The notes: generated by a model from the letters alone, not told the origin. 64,000 bases of DNA from Desnuesiella massiliensis (GCF_001403615.1 NZ_LN879457.1:372001-436000), one strand, 5' to 3'. Positions 50,709 through 59,918 are shown, counted from the stretch's first letter. Program-made: numbers and translations.

Positions 50709-51575
50709 TTATTCTTTGAAGGTTTCTAAAAAATTCTTAGCGGCAGTGGAGATATATCTATTTTTCATCCATATGGCAGCTATTTGAGTTTTTAATTCTT
50801 CTTCATTGATCTGCGAATAAACTAGATTATTGCTTTTCATAAGAGCCACAGCGGTTTTAGGAACAATAGCTACACCTAAACCTGCATCAGCCCAGAGTAA
50901 TGTAGTTCTAGCATCATCATTTTTACAGCGTATCTTTGGTTCAAAACCTTTACTTTGACAAGCCTCCAATATTATTTTTTCAAATCTGCGGTATATTATC
51001 AGGGGTTTATCTATTAATTCCCCTAGACATATATAGGAATCTTTAATTCCCCAATCTGCCTTCTTACTGCTTACGGCCACCATGGGCTCTGGTTCAAGGC
51101 AGATACATTCCAAGTTTTCCATATTAAAAGGAGTACGCACAATTCCAATTTCTATTACTCCACTATTTAATATCTCTAATATTTTATAAGTATTACCTTC
51201 CCATATCTCAAAATTTATTCCAGGATATCTTTTGTTGAAGTTAACAATTCTTTGAGGAACTAAAGTAGCTCCAGATGAGGATACAGTTCCTATAGATAAA
51301 GTACCTTGAAGTCCTTTAGTAAAATCTTTCACCTCTTTAAAGGTGGTTTCCGTTAATTCTATTATTTGTTCAGCACGATTTCTCAGAACCTTCCCAGCAT
51401 CAGTGAGCTTTATCTTACGACTGCCTCTCTCTACTAACTTGACTCCTAGTTCATCTTCAAGATTTTTTAGCTGTTGGCTAAGTGGAGGCTGGGCCATATT
51501 TAGCCTCTTAGAAGCCCCAGTTATCTGCTCTTCTTCTGCAATTGCGAGAAAATATTTCAGTTGCTTTATATCCAT
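50709..51575 (-). CDS. LysR-family transcriptional regulator
   Basis: A 288-residue regulator: MDIKQLKYFLAIAEEEQITGASKRLNMAQPPLSQQLKNLEDELGVKLVERG is the LysR helix-turn-helix; the C-terminal substrate-binding fold has GTLSIGTVSSSGATLVP and DAGLGVAIVPKTAV. The start at 51575 gives the family N-terminus; in-frame ATGs further upstream (51584, 51623) would extend it. It is divergent from the ABC exporter operon and convergent with the oxidoreductase; either could be its target. Confidence 0.92.
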   Translation of the reverse strand: MDIKQLKYFLAIAEEEQITGASKRLNMAQPPLSQQLKNLEDELGVKLVERGSRKIKLTDAGKVLRNRAEQIIELTETTFKEVKDFTKGLQGTLSIGTVSSSGATLVPQRIVNFNKRYPGINFEIWEGNTYKILEILNSGVIEIGIVRTPFNMENLECICLEPEPMVAVSSKKADWGIKDSYICLGELIDKPLIIYRRFEKIILEACQSKGFEPKIRCKNDDARTTLLWADAGLGVAIVPKTAVALMKSNNLVYSQINEEELKTQIAAIWMKNRYISTAAKNFLETFKE

Positions 51576-51633
51576 ATAAATCATACCTACCTTATATTTA
51601 ATTTTGATCCATATTTTTTTCATATGGATTGTA

Positions 51634-51676
51634 TCTATATTAAATATTTTTAATATAGATTATTATTTGCTATAAT
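51634..51676. promoter_or_regulatory. LysR/exporter divergent control region
   Basis: A perfect inverted repeat TCTATATTAAA-TATT-TTTAATATAGA (51634-51659) and a TATAAT (51671-51676) reading toward the exporter. The T-N11-A type symmetry fits a LysR operator. Confidence 0.6.
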
Positions 51677-51738
51677 AATACAGGATTGATAAACAAATTT
51701 AAAGTTATAAATTTAATAATGAAAATAATTATTAAAAG

Positions 51739-51787
51739 TGTGTGGCAAAGGAAGCGTCCCGCTGCCACGCTGCCACACTGCCACAAA
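51739..51787. repeat. GTGGCAAAGG-type repeat, copy 3, in the exporter leader
   Basis: GTGTGGCAAAGGAAGCGTCCC followed by three near-identical octamers (GCTGCCAC, GCTGCCAC, ACTGCCAC) immediately before the ribosome site AAAGGAGG. It is part of the mRNA leader and could fold with itself or over the ribosome site. Confidence 0.75.
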
Positions 51788-51799
51788 GGAGGTCTTTTT

Positions 51800-53551
51800 T
51801 TGCTTAAATTGATACATTTTTTAAGGGATTATAAGAAAAATGTTTTTCTTGGACAATTTTTTAAGCTGCTAGAAGCCGTTTTCGAGCTTATGATTCCTAC
51901 GCTTATGGCTCTTGTCATCGATAATGGCGTTAAAAATAGGGATATGAACTATATTTTTAAAATAGGAGCAATTATGCTGTTAATTGCAATTGTAGGAATG
52001 GTTTGTGCTTTTACCTGCCAATATTATGCGTCTATAGCCTCTCAAGGCTTTGGAACTATAGTGAGGAATTCTATTTTCGAACACATAGGTACGTTCTCTC
52101 ATGCTGAAATCGACAATTTTGGAACAGCTTCTCTTATTAATAGGATAACAAATGATGTGAACCAGCTTCAATTTGCTGTGGCTATGTGGATTCGTCTTGT
52201 AGTTAGAGCCCCTTTTTTATTTATAGGTGGACTTGTAATGGCCATGATTTTAGATCTTAAGCTCTCTTTAGTTATTTTATTAATACTACCTTTATTTTTA
52301 GTTGTACTTACTTTAGTTATGTACAAATCTATACCTCTTTATAAGAGCATACAAAGAAAATTAGACAAACTAGCTGTAATACTTAGAGAGAATCTTTCAG
52401 GAGTGCGAGTTATACGAGCTTTTGCTAGAGTAGATTACGAGAAACATAGGTTTAAAAAATCAAATTTAGAGCTATCAGATACAGCCACTAAAGTAGGAGT
52501 TATTTCCTCCTTAATGAATCCTGCAACTTCAATTATCATGAATTTTGCCATTATAGCTATTATATGGTTTGGGGGATATAGGGTAAATATAGGTGGCATG
52601 ACGCAGGGACAGATTATAGCTTATATAAATTATGTAATCCAAATTTTTTCTTCCCTAATTATAGTTGCAAATCTGGTGATTACTTTTACTAAAGCAGCAG
52701 CATCAGCAGTGAGAGTCAATGAAATCTTTGATACTAAAGGAACTGTTGAGGATGGCTCTATGGAACAAGCTAACATAATAGATATCATGGAGCAGGCATC
52801 ATCAATTGAGTTTAAGAATGTTTCCTTTACTTATGATAATTCTAAGGAATATGCATTACACAGTATTTCTTTTAAACTGAGAAAGGGTGAAACCCTTGGA
52901 ATTATTGGAGGAACTGGAGCGGGTAAAAGTACACTAATAAATTTAATACCTAGGTTCTATGATGCTACCCAGGGAAGCGTGCTAATTAATGGAGTAAGCA
53001 TTAAAAATTATAGGCAGGAAGAGCTTAGAAAAAATATTGGCGTAGTGCCTCAAAAGGCCGTTCTTTTTTCAGGAACTATTGCTGACAACATACGCTGGGG
53101 ACTTGAAGAGGCTCCTGAGGAAGAAATAAAAGAAGCCTTAAAAATAGCACAGGCTGAGGATTTTATAAGTAAGCTATCTAAAGGTTATGACACTATGATA
53201 TCTCAAGGTGGTGTTAACTTGTCAGGTGGACAAAAACAAAGGCTTACTATTGCTCGTGCCTTGGTAAAAAAACCTGAGATACTCATTCTTGATGATAGCT
53301 CTAGTGCTCTAGACTATGCCACAGATGCTGCTTTAAGAAAGGCACTTAACCAGAGCACCAAAGATATGTCTGTAATTATAGTTTCTCAAAGGGTTAATGC
53401 TGTAAAGGATGCGGATTATATATTGGTGCTGGAGGATGGTGAACAGGTAGGATTTGGTAAGCATGGTGAGCTATTAAACAATTGTGAGGTTTATAGAGAA
53501 ATCTGCTTGTCTCAGCTTAATAAGGAGGAGGTGCAAGGAAATGAAAAATAA
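51800..53551 (+). CDS. ABC exporter half-transporter (first subunit)
   Basis: A 583-residue fused membrane-ATPase protein. Six helices (about 1-310), then the ATPase with Walker A GGTGAGKSTLIN, Q-loop VVPQKAVLFSGT, signature LSGGQKQRLTIARAL, and Walker B ILILDDSSSALD. The Asp after Walker B (instead of Glu) indicates a degenerate catalytic site, common for one half of heterodimeric exporters. I choose TTG at 51800 because AAAGGAGG lies seven bases upstream and the protein then aligns with family starts. Pairs with the next gene. Confidence 0.92.
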   Translation: MLKLIHFLRDYKKNVFLGQFFKLLEAVFELMIPTLMALVIDNGVKNRDMNYIFKIGAIMLLIAIVGMVCAFTCQYYASIASQGFGTIVRNSIFEHIGTFSHAEIDNFGTASLINRITNDVNQLQFAVAMWIRLVVRAPFLFIGGLVMAMILDLKLSLVILLILPLFLVVLTLVMYKSIPLYKSIQRKLDKLAVILRENLSGVRVIRAFARVDYEKHRFKKSNLELSDTATKVGVISSLMNPATSIIMNFAIIAIIWFGGYRVNIGGMTQGQIIAYINYVIQIFSSLIIVANLVITFTKAAASAVRVNEIFDTKGTVEDGSMEQANIIDIMEQASSIEFKNVSFTYDNSKEYALHSISFKLRKGETLGIIGGTGAGKSTLINLIPRFYDATQGSVLINGVSIKNYRQEELRKNIGVVPQKAVLFSGTIADNIRWGLEEAPEEEIKEALKIAQAEDFISKLSKGYDTMISQGGVNLSGGQKQRLTIARALVKKPEILILDDSSSALDYATDAALRKALNQSTKDMSVIIVSQRVNAVKDADYILVLEDGEQVGFGKHGELLNNCEVYREICLSQLNKEEVQGNEK

Positions 53552-55280
53552 AATATTATGGCGTATTCTTAAATATGTAAAACGCTATAAAGGTTATTTA
53601 TTTGCTGCAATAATTTTTGCACTTGTTAGTAATGTCTTAGCTATTGTGGCACCTCTTTATACTGGTAGAGCAATTGATCATATCATAGCTAAAGGAAAAG
53701 TAGACTTTTCCTCTATATACAAAATCATAATTCTTTTAGCTGTAATATATGGCATTAGTGCTTTGTTTCAATGGCTGTTATCAATTTTTACTAGTATAAT
53801 TTCCAATGGCACAGTAAGAGACATAAGACAACAGGCTTTTGATAAAATAAATACCCTCCCTTTAAAATACTATGATCAAAAAGCCCATGGAGATATTATA
53901 AGCAGATTAACAAATGATATGGATTCTATTTCAGAAGGATTATTGCAGGGAATTACACAACTTTTCTCAGGAGTTGTAACCTTAGTGGGTTCATTAATAT
54001 TTATGCTTAGTTTAAGTCCTATAATAACTTTGGTAGTGGTACTCATGACGCCCCTTTGTTTTTGGATTTCTTCTTTTATTGCAAGACGATCTAGTAAAAT
54101 GTTTAGAGAACAATCTAAGACCCTAGGTGAATTGAATGGTTATATTGAAGAGATAATTGGTAATCAAAAGATAGTAAAGGCCTTTAGCTTTGAAAAGCGC
54201 TCTCAGGATACTTTTAAGGAGATAAATAGCAGACTTTATGAATGTGGTCGCAAAGCTCAATTCTATTCTTCCCTTACTAATCCAGCTACTAGATTTGTAA
54301 ATAATATATCCTATATATTATCAGGAATAATTGGAGCGTTGGTTGCCATAGCAGGAGGACTTACTATAGGAAAAATTTCAAGCTTTTTAATTTATTCTAC
54401 TCAATTTTCTAAGCCTATTAATGATATAACTAGTGTTACCACTCAACTCCAAGCTGCCATAGCTTCAGCAGAGAGAGTATTTGCAATTTTAGATGAATCC
54501 TCTGAGAGTATGGAAGGTAATGATAAGCTTGTATTTAATAATGCTAAGGGGAGGGTTAAATTTAATAAAGTAGGTTTTTCGTACAAAAGTGATGTTCCTT
54601 TAATACAGAATCTAAACTTAGAAGTAAAGCAAGGGAACACTATAGCTATTGTTGGTCCTACAGGAGCTGGTAAAACTACGTTAGTAAATCTATTGATGAG
54701 ATTTTATGAGGTAGACGATGGGAAAATATATATAGATGATGTGGATATACAGTCTATGACTCGTGACAGCTTAAGAAAATCTTTTGGAATGGTTCTTCAA
54801 GAAAGTTGGCTTTTCTCTGGAACTATTAAGGAGAATATAGCTTATGGAAAACCAGAAGCAACTATGGAAGAAATAGTGAGCGCTTCAAAATCAGCTTATG
54901 CCCATAGTTTTATAAAAAGGTTGCCTCAAGGTTATGATACCTTAATAGCAGAGGATGGAGGAAATCTATCTCAAGGACAAAAGCAGCTTCTTACTATCGC
55001 TAGGGTAATGCTCATGAATCCTTCTATGCTGATTTTAGATGAGGCCACCAGCAGTATAGACACTTTAACAGAAGCAAGAATACAAAAGGCTTTTAAAAAT
55101 CTAATGAATGGAAGAACAAGCTTTGTTATAGCACATAGATTATCTACTATTAGAGAAGCTGATCTAATTTTAGTTATGGAAAATGGTAGAATTATAGAAA
55201 CAGGAAATCACACAGAGCTTATTAATCAGGGCGGGTTTTATGCTAAGCTCTATAATAGCCAGTATGCTCAAGCAAAATAA
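53541..55280 (+). CDS. ABC exporter half-transporter (second subunit)
   Basis: A 579-residue fused membrane-ATPase protein: Walker A GPTGAGKTTLVN, Q-loop MVLQESWLFSGT, variant signature LSQGQKQLLTIARVM, Walker B MLILDEATSSID with catalytic Glu, and H-loop IAHRLST. ATG at 53541 overlaps the first subunit gene by 11 bases with GGAGGAGGTG upstream. The pattern (one degenerate, one canonical site) fits BmrCD/LmrCD-like multidrug exporters. Substrate unknown. Confidence 0.93.
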   Translation: MKNKILWRILKYVKRYKGYLFAAIIFALVSNVLAIVAPLYTGRAIDHIIAKGKVDFSSIYKIIILLAVIYGISALFQWLLSIFTSIISNGTVRDIRQQAFDKINTLPLKYYDQKAHGDIISRLTNDMDSISEGLLQGITQLFSGVVTLVGSLIFMLSLSPIITLVVVLMTPLCFWISSFIARRSSKMFREQSKTLGELNGYIEEIIGNQKIVKAFSFEKRSQDTFKEINSRLYECGRKAQFYSSLTNPATRFVNNISYILSGIIGALVAIAGGLTIGKISSFLIYSTQFSKPINDITSVTTQLQAAIASAERVFAILDESSESMEGNDKLVFNNAKGRVKFNKVGFSYKSDVPLIQNLNLEVKQGNTIAIVGPTGAGKTTLVNLLMRFYEVDDGKIYIDDVDIQSMTRDSLRKSFGMVLQESWLFSGTIKENIAYGKPEATMEEIVSASKSAYAHSFIKRLPQGYDTLIAEDGGNLSQGQKQLLTIARVMLMNPSMLILDEATSSIDTLTEARIQKAFKNLMNGRTSFVIAHRLSTIREADLILVMENGRIIETGNHTELINQGGFYAKLYNSQYAQAK

Positions 55281-55302
55281 CTTGAGGTATGATGGAAAGC
55301 GT

Positions 55303-55340
55303 AAGAAAGATTTAATCAGGTATCAGCTAATAACTGAAAC
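55303..55340 (+). pseudogene. Remnant of a DUF2680-type gene tail
   Basis: AGATTTAATCAGGTATCA and the following TAATAA closely match the 3' end of the 47048 gene (codons RFNQVS), but no upstream coding sequence is present. A small trace of a second copy. Confidence 0.5.
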
Positions 55341-55406
55341 ATAAAATAATGTTTAACGAGAGATACAGTGCATACAAGTTAATGCTTAGGTAGTAGCCTT
55401 AGTCAT

Positions 55407-55455
55407 AAAGGATGTTTTTCTTGTCATATTATTCTGACGAAGAGAAACATCCTTT
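55407..55455. terminator. Inverted repeat at the 3' end of the AraC gene
   Basis: AAAGGATGTTT and AAACATCCTTT pair around a 27-base loop spanning the AraC stop codon. No good T-run, so termination is uncertain. Confidence 0.4.
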
Positions 55456-56193
55456 ACTATTTCTGTACTCACTAGGACATACGCCTACATATTTTTTAAA
55501 TAAATTAGAAAATTGGCAGTTATCATAAAACCCACTTTCTATGGCTATAGAGGAAATAGATAGGGTTGTGTTCTGCAGAAGATATTTTGCATGGATAATT
55601 CTTTTGCTAATAATATATTTTGAAGGAGATAAACCAAAGTTTTCTTTGAATAGATGTCTAAATCTATGATAGCTATAACCAGATATTTCAGCTAAGGTAT
55701 TCAGATCTATATCGTGATAAAAGTTTTCATTTATAAAATTTAACACATAGTTTAACCATTCATTACCTACCTCTGATTTTTCATTCAGCCTGGCTAGTTC
55801 TATAATTATTTCCTTAAGTAGAGCATTGAGCTTTAATTCATAATAATAATTCTTATTAATTATTTCACTTTTCATTTTATAAAGAATCCCTAGTATATTT
55901 TTAGAAGGAGTATCCTTTAGCAGAGCGTTATTCAATTTTATTGTACTATTATCATAAGAAAACCCTATGTATATGACTTCTGTAGCTTCAAAGTGAGTTT
56001 CTGAATGAAAAATACCAGGTTTTATTATAGCTATGCTGCCATCAAAATAGTTATGATCAATAGCTCCAATAGTAGATTTCCCCTTTCCCTTTATATAATA
56101 AACCAACTCATAGCAATTATGCTTATGAGGATGAGGGGGCTTGCTTAAATCCTCATAAGAGGTATAAAATAGAAACTCTAATTTACCTTCCAT
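55429..56193 (-). CDS. AraC-family transcriptional regulator
   Basis: A 254-residue regulator: N-terminal cupin domain (PPHPHKHNCYELVYYIKGKGKSTIGAIDH) for ligand sensing and a C-terminal AraC helix-turn-helix pair (DIDLNTLAEISGYSYHRFRHLFKENFGLSPSKYIISKRI; LSISSIAIESGFYDNCQFSNLFKKYVGVCPSEYR). ATG at 56193 follows AGGGTGA; upstream in-frame ATGs are possible but less family-like. It is divergent from the ADP-ribosylglycohydrolase gene and probably controls it, likely in response to a sugar. Confidence 0.88.
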   Translation of the reverse strand: MEGKLEFLFYTSYEDLSKPPHPHKHNCYELVYYIKGKGKSTIGAIDHNYFDGSIAIIKPGIFHSETHFEATEVIYIGFSYDNSTIKLNNALLKDTPSKNILGILYKMKSEIINKNYYYELKLNALLKEIIIELARLNEKSEVGNEWLNYVLNFINENFYHDIDLNTLAEISGYSYHRFRHLFKENFGLSPSKYIISKRIIHAKYLLQNTTLSISSIAIESGFYDNCQFSNLFKKYVGVCPSEYRNSKGCFSSSE

Positions 56194-56326
56194 AAGATCA
56201 CCCTTAAAAAATAATTTTAGCCATTTAATACAATATATTAGCCATTTTATTATATCATGAGGATATAAATCCATGTACCATGTAGGTGTATAAAAAATAA
56301 TTATTTTGAGGTAGGAGGATTTAAAA

Positions 56327-57631
56327 TTGAATTATGACGGTATACCAAATTATCAATTTTTATTAAATCAAATTGTAGAGTATAGCAAATTAAAAATTGA
56401 ATATGGCAGCCAGGATATTATAGAACAGATGAAGGAATGCTACCAGAATTTAGAATCAAGTCTCAATACTATAAAAAGTCTATCTATAAATAAGGAACTG
56501 TATGAAAAAGAACCAGATGATTTAAATAAAATACTTTCTTTAAGACCACAAGGACCAAGGAAGCTTTGGAATAATTTTAGAGAAGAAGAGTATTTAGAGA
56601 AAGTAGAAGGAGCATTACTTGCGAGAATGGCAGGGTGTATTCTCGGAGCTAATGTGGAATCTTGGTCTATTGAAGAAATGGAAAGTTGGGCAAAGTATAG
56701 CGGCGATGCTTTTCCGCCTATTAATTATTGGTCTAGAACAAGGAATCCTGGAGTTATAAGATATTCAAAATGTGATTATACAGAGTATACCAAGGATAAT
56801 ATTAAATATGTGCCTGTAGATGACGATATAGCCTACACTCTTCTAGGCCTTTTAATAGCTGAAGAGTATGGACTAGACTTTACCACAGAGGATGTAGGAA
56901 AGGCGTGGGAAAAATATCTATCTTATGCTTATACAGCTGAGTTAGTGACATTGAATAATTTGAGAAAAGGATTAGAGGCGAATATTGCTGCTACGGTAGA
57001 TAATCCTTATTGCCAATGGATAGGTGGGGATATTCGTTCGGATCCTTGGGCATATATAGCACCAGGGCTTCCAGAGAAAGCTGCTCAAATGGCTTATAGG
57101 GATGCTTATCTTAGCCATAGAAGAAATGGAATTTTTGGAGCAATGTTTTTTAGTGCTGCTCAATCAGCTGCCTTTTCCTTAGAAGAGCCTCTGGAGGCTA
57201 TTAAAATAGGGCTGACAGAAATACCAGAACAATGCAATTTAGCAAAAGCTATAAGATGGTCCTTAAATGAATGCAAGAATATAAAGAACTATAAGGATGC
57301 AAGAGCAGCTGTAGATGATAAATTTAAAGGTATGAGTCCGGTTCACACCATAAACAATGCATGTCTTGTGGTTTTTGGATTAAGCATAGGAGGAACAGAT
57401 GTTACTAAGGTCCTTTCAGAAACTGTTGCTATGGGTTTAGATAATGATTGCACAGCGGCTACAGCAGGAAGTATAGTAGGTGCCATAGTGGGTAAGAGGG
57501 GAGTGCCAAGCTATTGGTACGAGAATTTCAATGGAATTATTAAGTCTTACTTAAATGGAAGTGAGGAATTTAGGATAGAAGATGTGGTAGATAGATTTAA
57601 AAGTTTAGCGCAGAAAGCATATAATCTTTAA
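56327..57631 (+). CDS. ADP-ribosylglycohydrolase-fold protein
   Basis: A 434-residue protein starting at TTG with GTAGGAGG upstream. The N-terminal 85 residues are a helical extension; the rest is the ADP-ribosylglycohydrolase fold with VEGALLARMAGCILGANVES, the metal-binding VPVDDDIAYTLLGLL, and MGLDNDCTAATAGSIVGAIVG (second metal motif). Members cleave N- or O-glycosidic bonds of ADP-ribose or related ribosyl compounds using Mg or Mn. Pairing with an AraC-type regulator hints at a glycoside or nucleoside substrate rather than protein de-ADP-ribosylation. Confidence 0.87.
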   Translation: MNYDGIPNYQFLLNQIVEYSKLKIEYGSQDIIEQMKECYQNLESSLNTIKSLSINKELYEKEPDDLNKILSLRPQGPRKLWNNFREEEYLEKVEGALLARMAGCILGANVESWSIEEMESWAKYSGDAFPPINYWSRTRNPGVIRYSKCDYTEYTKDNIKYVPVDDDIAYTLLGLLIAEEYGLDFTTEDVGKAWEKYLSYAYTAELVTLNNLRKGLEANIAATVDNPYCQWIGGDIRSDPWAYIAPGLPEKAAQMAYRDAYLSHRRNGIFGAMFFSAAQSAAFSLEEPLEAIKIGLTEIPEQCNLAKAIRWSLNECKNIKNYKDARAAVDDKFKGMSPVHTINNACLVVFGLSIGGTDVTKVLSETVAMGLDNDCTAATAGSIVGAIVGKRGVPSYWYENFNGIIKSYLNGSEEFRIEDVVDRFKSLAQKAYNL

Positions 57632-57671
57632 GAAAAGTTTTTTGTTATTATGATGAAAATATCTTTAAATC

Positions 57672-57698
57672 TGTGGCAAAGGAAACGTCCCCATGGCA
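57672..57698. repeat. GTGGCAAAGG-type repeat, copy 4
   Basis: TGTGGCAAAGGAAACGTCCCCATGGCA, read in pieces, matches copies 1-3; it lies just before the sigma-54 activator gene and its ribosome site. Confidence 0.6.
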
Positions 57699-57723
57699 TA
57701 ATTATTTTATGGAGGAGTTGCGT

Positions 57724-59625
57724 ATGTTTACTACAGAAGGGTATAAAGAAATAATACAAGCATCCCACATAAGATGCAGGGAGGAATATGGAGTCCCTAT
57801 AGATAGGATATTTCCAACTAGAATAATACAAGGAAAAGAGTTTATGGATTTACTTAAAGAAAACTGTGAGCTTATAAAAGTAGCTAAACCTTTTATGAAG
57901 ATACTCTACGATTTTCTTAAGGGTTCGGGATTTTTTATAGACCTTACCGATAAAGATGGAATTATATTAAGCGTTATAGGAGATAGGGATGTAATAGATA
58001 TAGCAGAAGCCATGGGCATGATGGAAGGTACAGATATGAGCGAAAAGAGCACTGGTACTAATGCCATAGGCACAGCACTACAGGAAGATTGTCCAATACA
58101 AATGGCCGAAAGAGATCATTATATAAAGGCCTATCATATATGGACATGTTCTGCATGCACTATACATAGTGAAGAGGGAAACATAATAGGATGCCTAAAT
58201 TTAACAGGAAAATATCAGCTTGTTCATCCTCACACCTTAGGATTAGTGGTAGCTGCGGTGAAATCTATAGAAAATCATATTAAGAAGGAAAGATCTCAAA
58301 ATGAACTTTTTGAAGCCTATCAGTACTTAAACACCATAGTAAATTCTATAGACACAGGGATTTTAACAGTAAATATATATGGTATTATAAAGTCTATAAA
58401 CAATATAGCTTGTACAATGTTAGAAGTTAATTCTGAAGATATAATAGAAGCAAACATAGTAAATATACTAGAAAACTGGAGTTACATATATGATGAAATT
58501 TCTAATGGAAATGAATATGAAAATAAAGAAATAAGTTTTAATATATTGGATAAAAAGAAAAGGGTAAATTTAAATGCCTATGCAATTAGGGATAAACATG
58601 GTGTTATTACTGGAATGGCCTTAGTAATTAAAGATATACAGAAGGTTTATGACATGGTAAATAAGTATAGTGGTATGAGAGCAAGATACACTTTTCAGGA
58701 TATTATAGGTGAAAGTGAGAAGATGGTCAACTTAAGATATTATGCTAAGAGTATTGCCAATAGTCCCTCTACGGTGCTAATTCAAGGGGAAAGTGGTACT
58801 GGTAAAGAACTTATTGCTCAGTCCATTCATAATAGCAGTGACAGAAAGGATTATGGATTTGTGGCAATAAACTGTGGAGCTATACCTAAGAATTTAATTG
58901 AGAGTGAGCTCTTTGGATATGAAGAAGGGGCCTTTACTGGGGCAAGAAAGGGAGGGCATCCAGGAAAGTTTGAATTAGCTAATAATGGAACCATTTTTTT
59001 AGATGAGATTAGTGAAATGCCTTTAGATATGCAAGTAAATCTTCTCAGAGTCCTTCAAGAAGGATATGTAACGAGAATCGGTGGGAGAAAGTATATTCCA
59101 GTAGATGTAAGAGTAATCGCCGCCACCAATAAAAACTTAATTGAAGAAATTGAGAAGGGTACTTTCAGAGAGGATTTGTACTATAGACTTAGTGTTATAC
59201 CTATCTTTGTTCCTCCCCTTAGAGAACGTACTGGTGATGTACCAATACTTTTGGAACACTTTTTAAGGTTAAAATCATTAAAGCTTAAAAAGCCCATATT
59301 AAAGCTTAAAGATGAATTATATTATAAGCTTGTAAGCTATGATTGGCCAGGTAATATAAGAGAGTTAGAAAACTGTATAGAGAATATAGTAAATATGGAT
59401 GGCAATATATCTTTCAGCTTTAACAATAGAGTTATGGAGGTAGTTAAACAGGGAAATGAGAGTACGCTTAAATATAATATGTGCTCTTTAGAAGAATGGG
59501 AAAAGATGGCCATATTAAGCTGCATTGAAAATTGCCAAGGCAACTTATCTAAGGCCTCTAAGATATTAGGAATAAATAGAACTACACTTTATAATAAAAT
59601 AAATAGATATAATATAAAGCTTTAA
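57724..59625 (+). CDS. Sigma-54-dependent enhancer-binding activator
   Basis: A 633-residue AcoR-like regulator. The N-terminal part (1-200) is GAF-like (ILSVIGDRDVIDIAEAMGMMEGTDMSEKSTGTNAIGTAL), then a PAS-type domain (about 205-310), then AAA+ with Walker A GESGTGKELIAQSIHNSS, the sigma-54-contacting GAFTGA (EEGAFTGARKGG), Walker B GTIFLDEISEMP and arginine finger region; a Fis-type helix-turn-helix ends the protein (NLSKASKILGINRTTLYNKINRY). ATG at 57724 follows GGAGGAG. The next gene, a secondary alcohol dehydrogenase, has a sigma-54 promoter with paired upstream sites. A similar pairing is known in C. beijerinckii. Confidence 0.95.
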   Translation: MFTTEGYKEIIQASHIRCREEYGVPIDRIFPTRIIQGKEFMDLLKENCELIKVAKPFMKILYDFLKGSGFFIDLTDKDGIILSVIGDRDVIDIAEAMGMMEGTDMSEKSTGTNAIGTALQEDCPIQMAERDHYIKAYHIWTCSACTIHSEEGNIIGCLNLTGKYQLVHPHTLGLVVAAVKSIENHIKKERSQNELFEAYQYLNTIVNSIDTGILTVNIYGIIKSINNIACTMLEVNSEDIIEANIVNILENWSYIYDEISNGNEYENKEISFNILDKKKRVNLNAYAIRDKHGVITGMALVIKDIQKVYDMVNKYSGMRARYTFQDIIGESEKMVNLRYYAKSIANSPSTVLIQGESGTGKELIAQSIHNSSDRKDYGFVAINCGAIPKNLIESELFGYEEGAFTGARKGGHPGKFELANNGTIFLDEISEMPLDMQVNLLRVLQEGYVTRIGGRKYIPVDVRVIAATNKNLIEEIEKGTFREDLYYRLSVIPIFVPPLRERTGDVPILLEHFLRLKSLKLKKPILKLKDELYYKLVSYDWPGNIRELENCIENIVNMDGNISFSFNNRVMEVVKQGNESTLKYNMCSLEEWEKMAILSCIENCQGNLSKASKILGINRTTLYNKINRYNIKL

Positions 59626-59699
59626 AATTATAACACATAGTAAATTTGTTAAATATAAGACACATGCACTAAATATAAATATGTTGAAATATTATACAG

Positions 59700-59749
59700 T
59701 GTTGAAAAATACAACGATATCAATATAAAAAATGTTGTATTTTTCAACA
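59700..59749 (+). promoter_or_regulatory. Paired activator-binding sites upstream of the sigma-54 promoter
   Basis: TGTTG-N7-CAACG (59700-59716) and TGTTG-N7-CAACA (59733-59749) are near-identical inverted repeats whose centres are 33 bases apart (three helical turns), about 63 and 96 bases upstream of the -24 box. Together they also form a longer 20-base inverted repeat, so a hairpin terminator for the preceding gene is an alternative reading. Confidence 0.75.
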
Positions 59750-59803
59750 CTGTTTATTATACTCCTAAAATGAATTCTAGATGATTACTATGCTTTTCAA
59801 ATA

Positions 59804-59819
59804 TGGCATGGATATTGCT
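59804..59819 (+). promoter_or_regulatory. Sigma-54 (-24/-12) promoter of the alcohol dehydrogenase gene
   Basis: TGGCAT-N5-TTGC (TGGCATGGATATTGCT) matches the consensus TGGCAC-N5-TTGC at all but one position and lies about 100 bases before the dehydrogenase start. It requires an activator of the type encoded directly upstream. Confidence 0.85.
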
Positions 59820-59918
59820 AAAATAAGAATATAAAAGAAAGCATGAAATGATAATTTAATAACAATATGTAAGTGTTTTCTTGATAAATTAAAAATATTT
59901 ATTATGGGAGGAATATCT

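Noticed and set aside
59696..59752. Reading the long inverted repeat only as a terminator of the sigma-54 activator gene
   Set aside because: Each half is itself a TGTTG-N7-CAACR palindrome, and the spacing to a -24/-12 promoter fits activator sites; a secondary terminator role remains possible.
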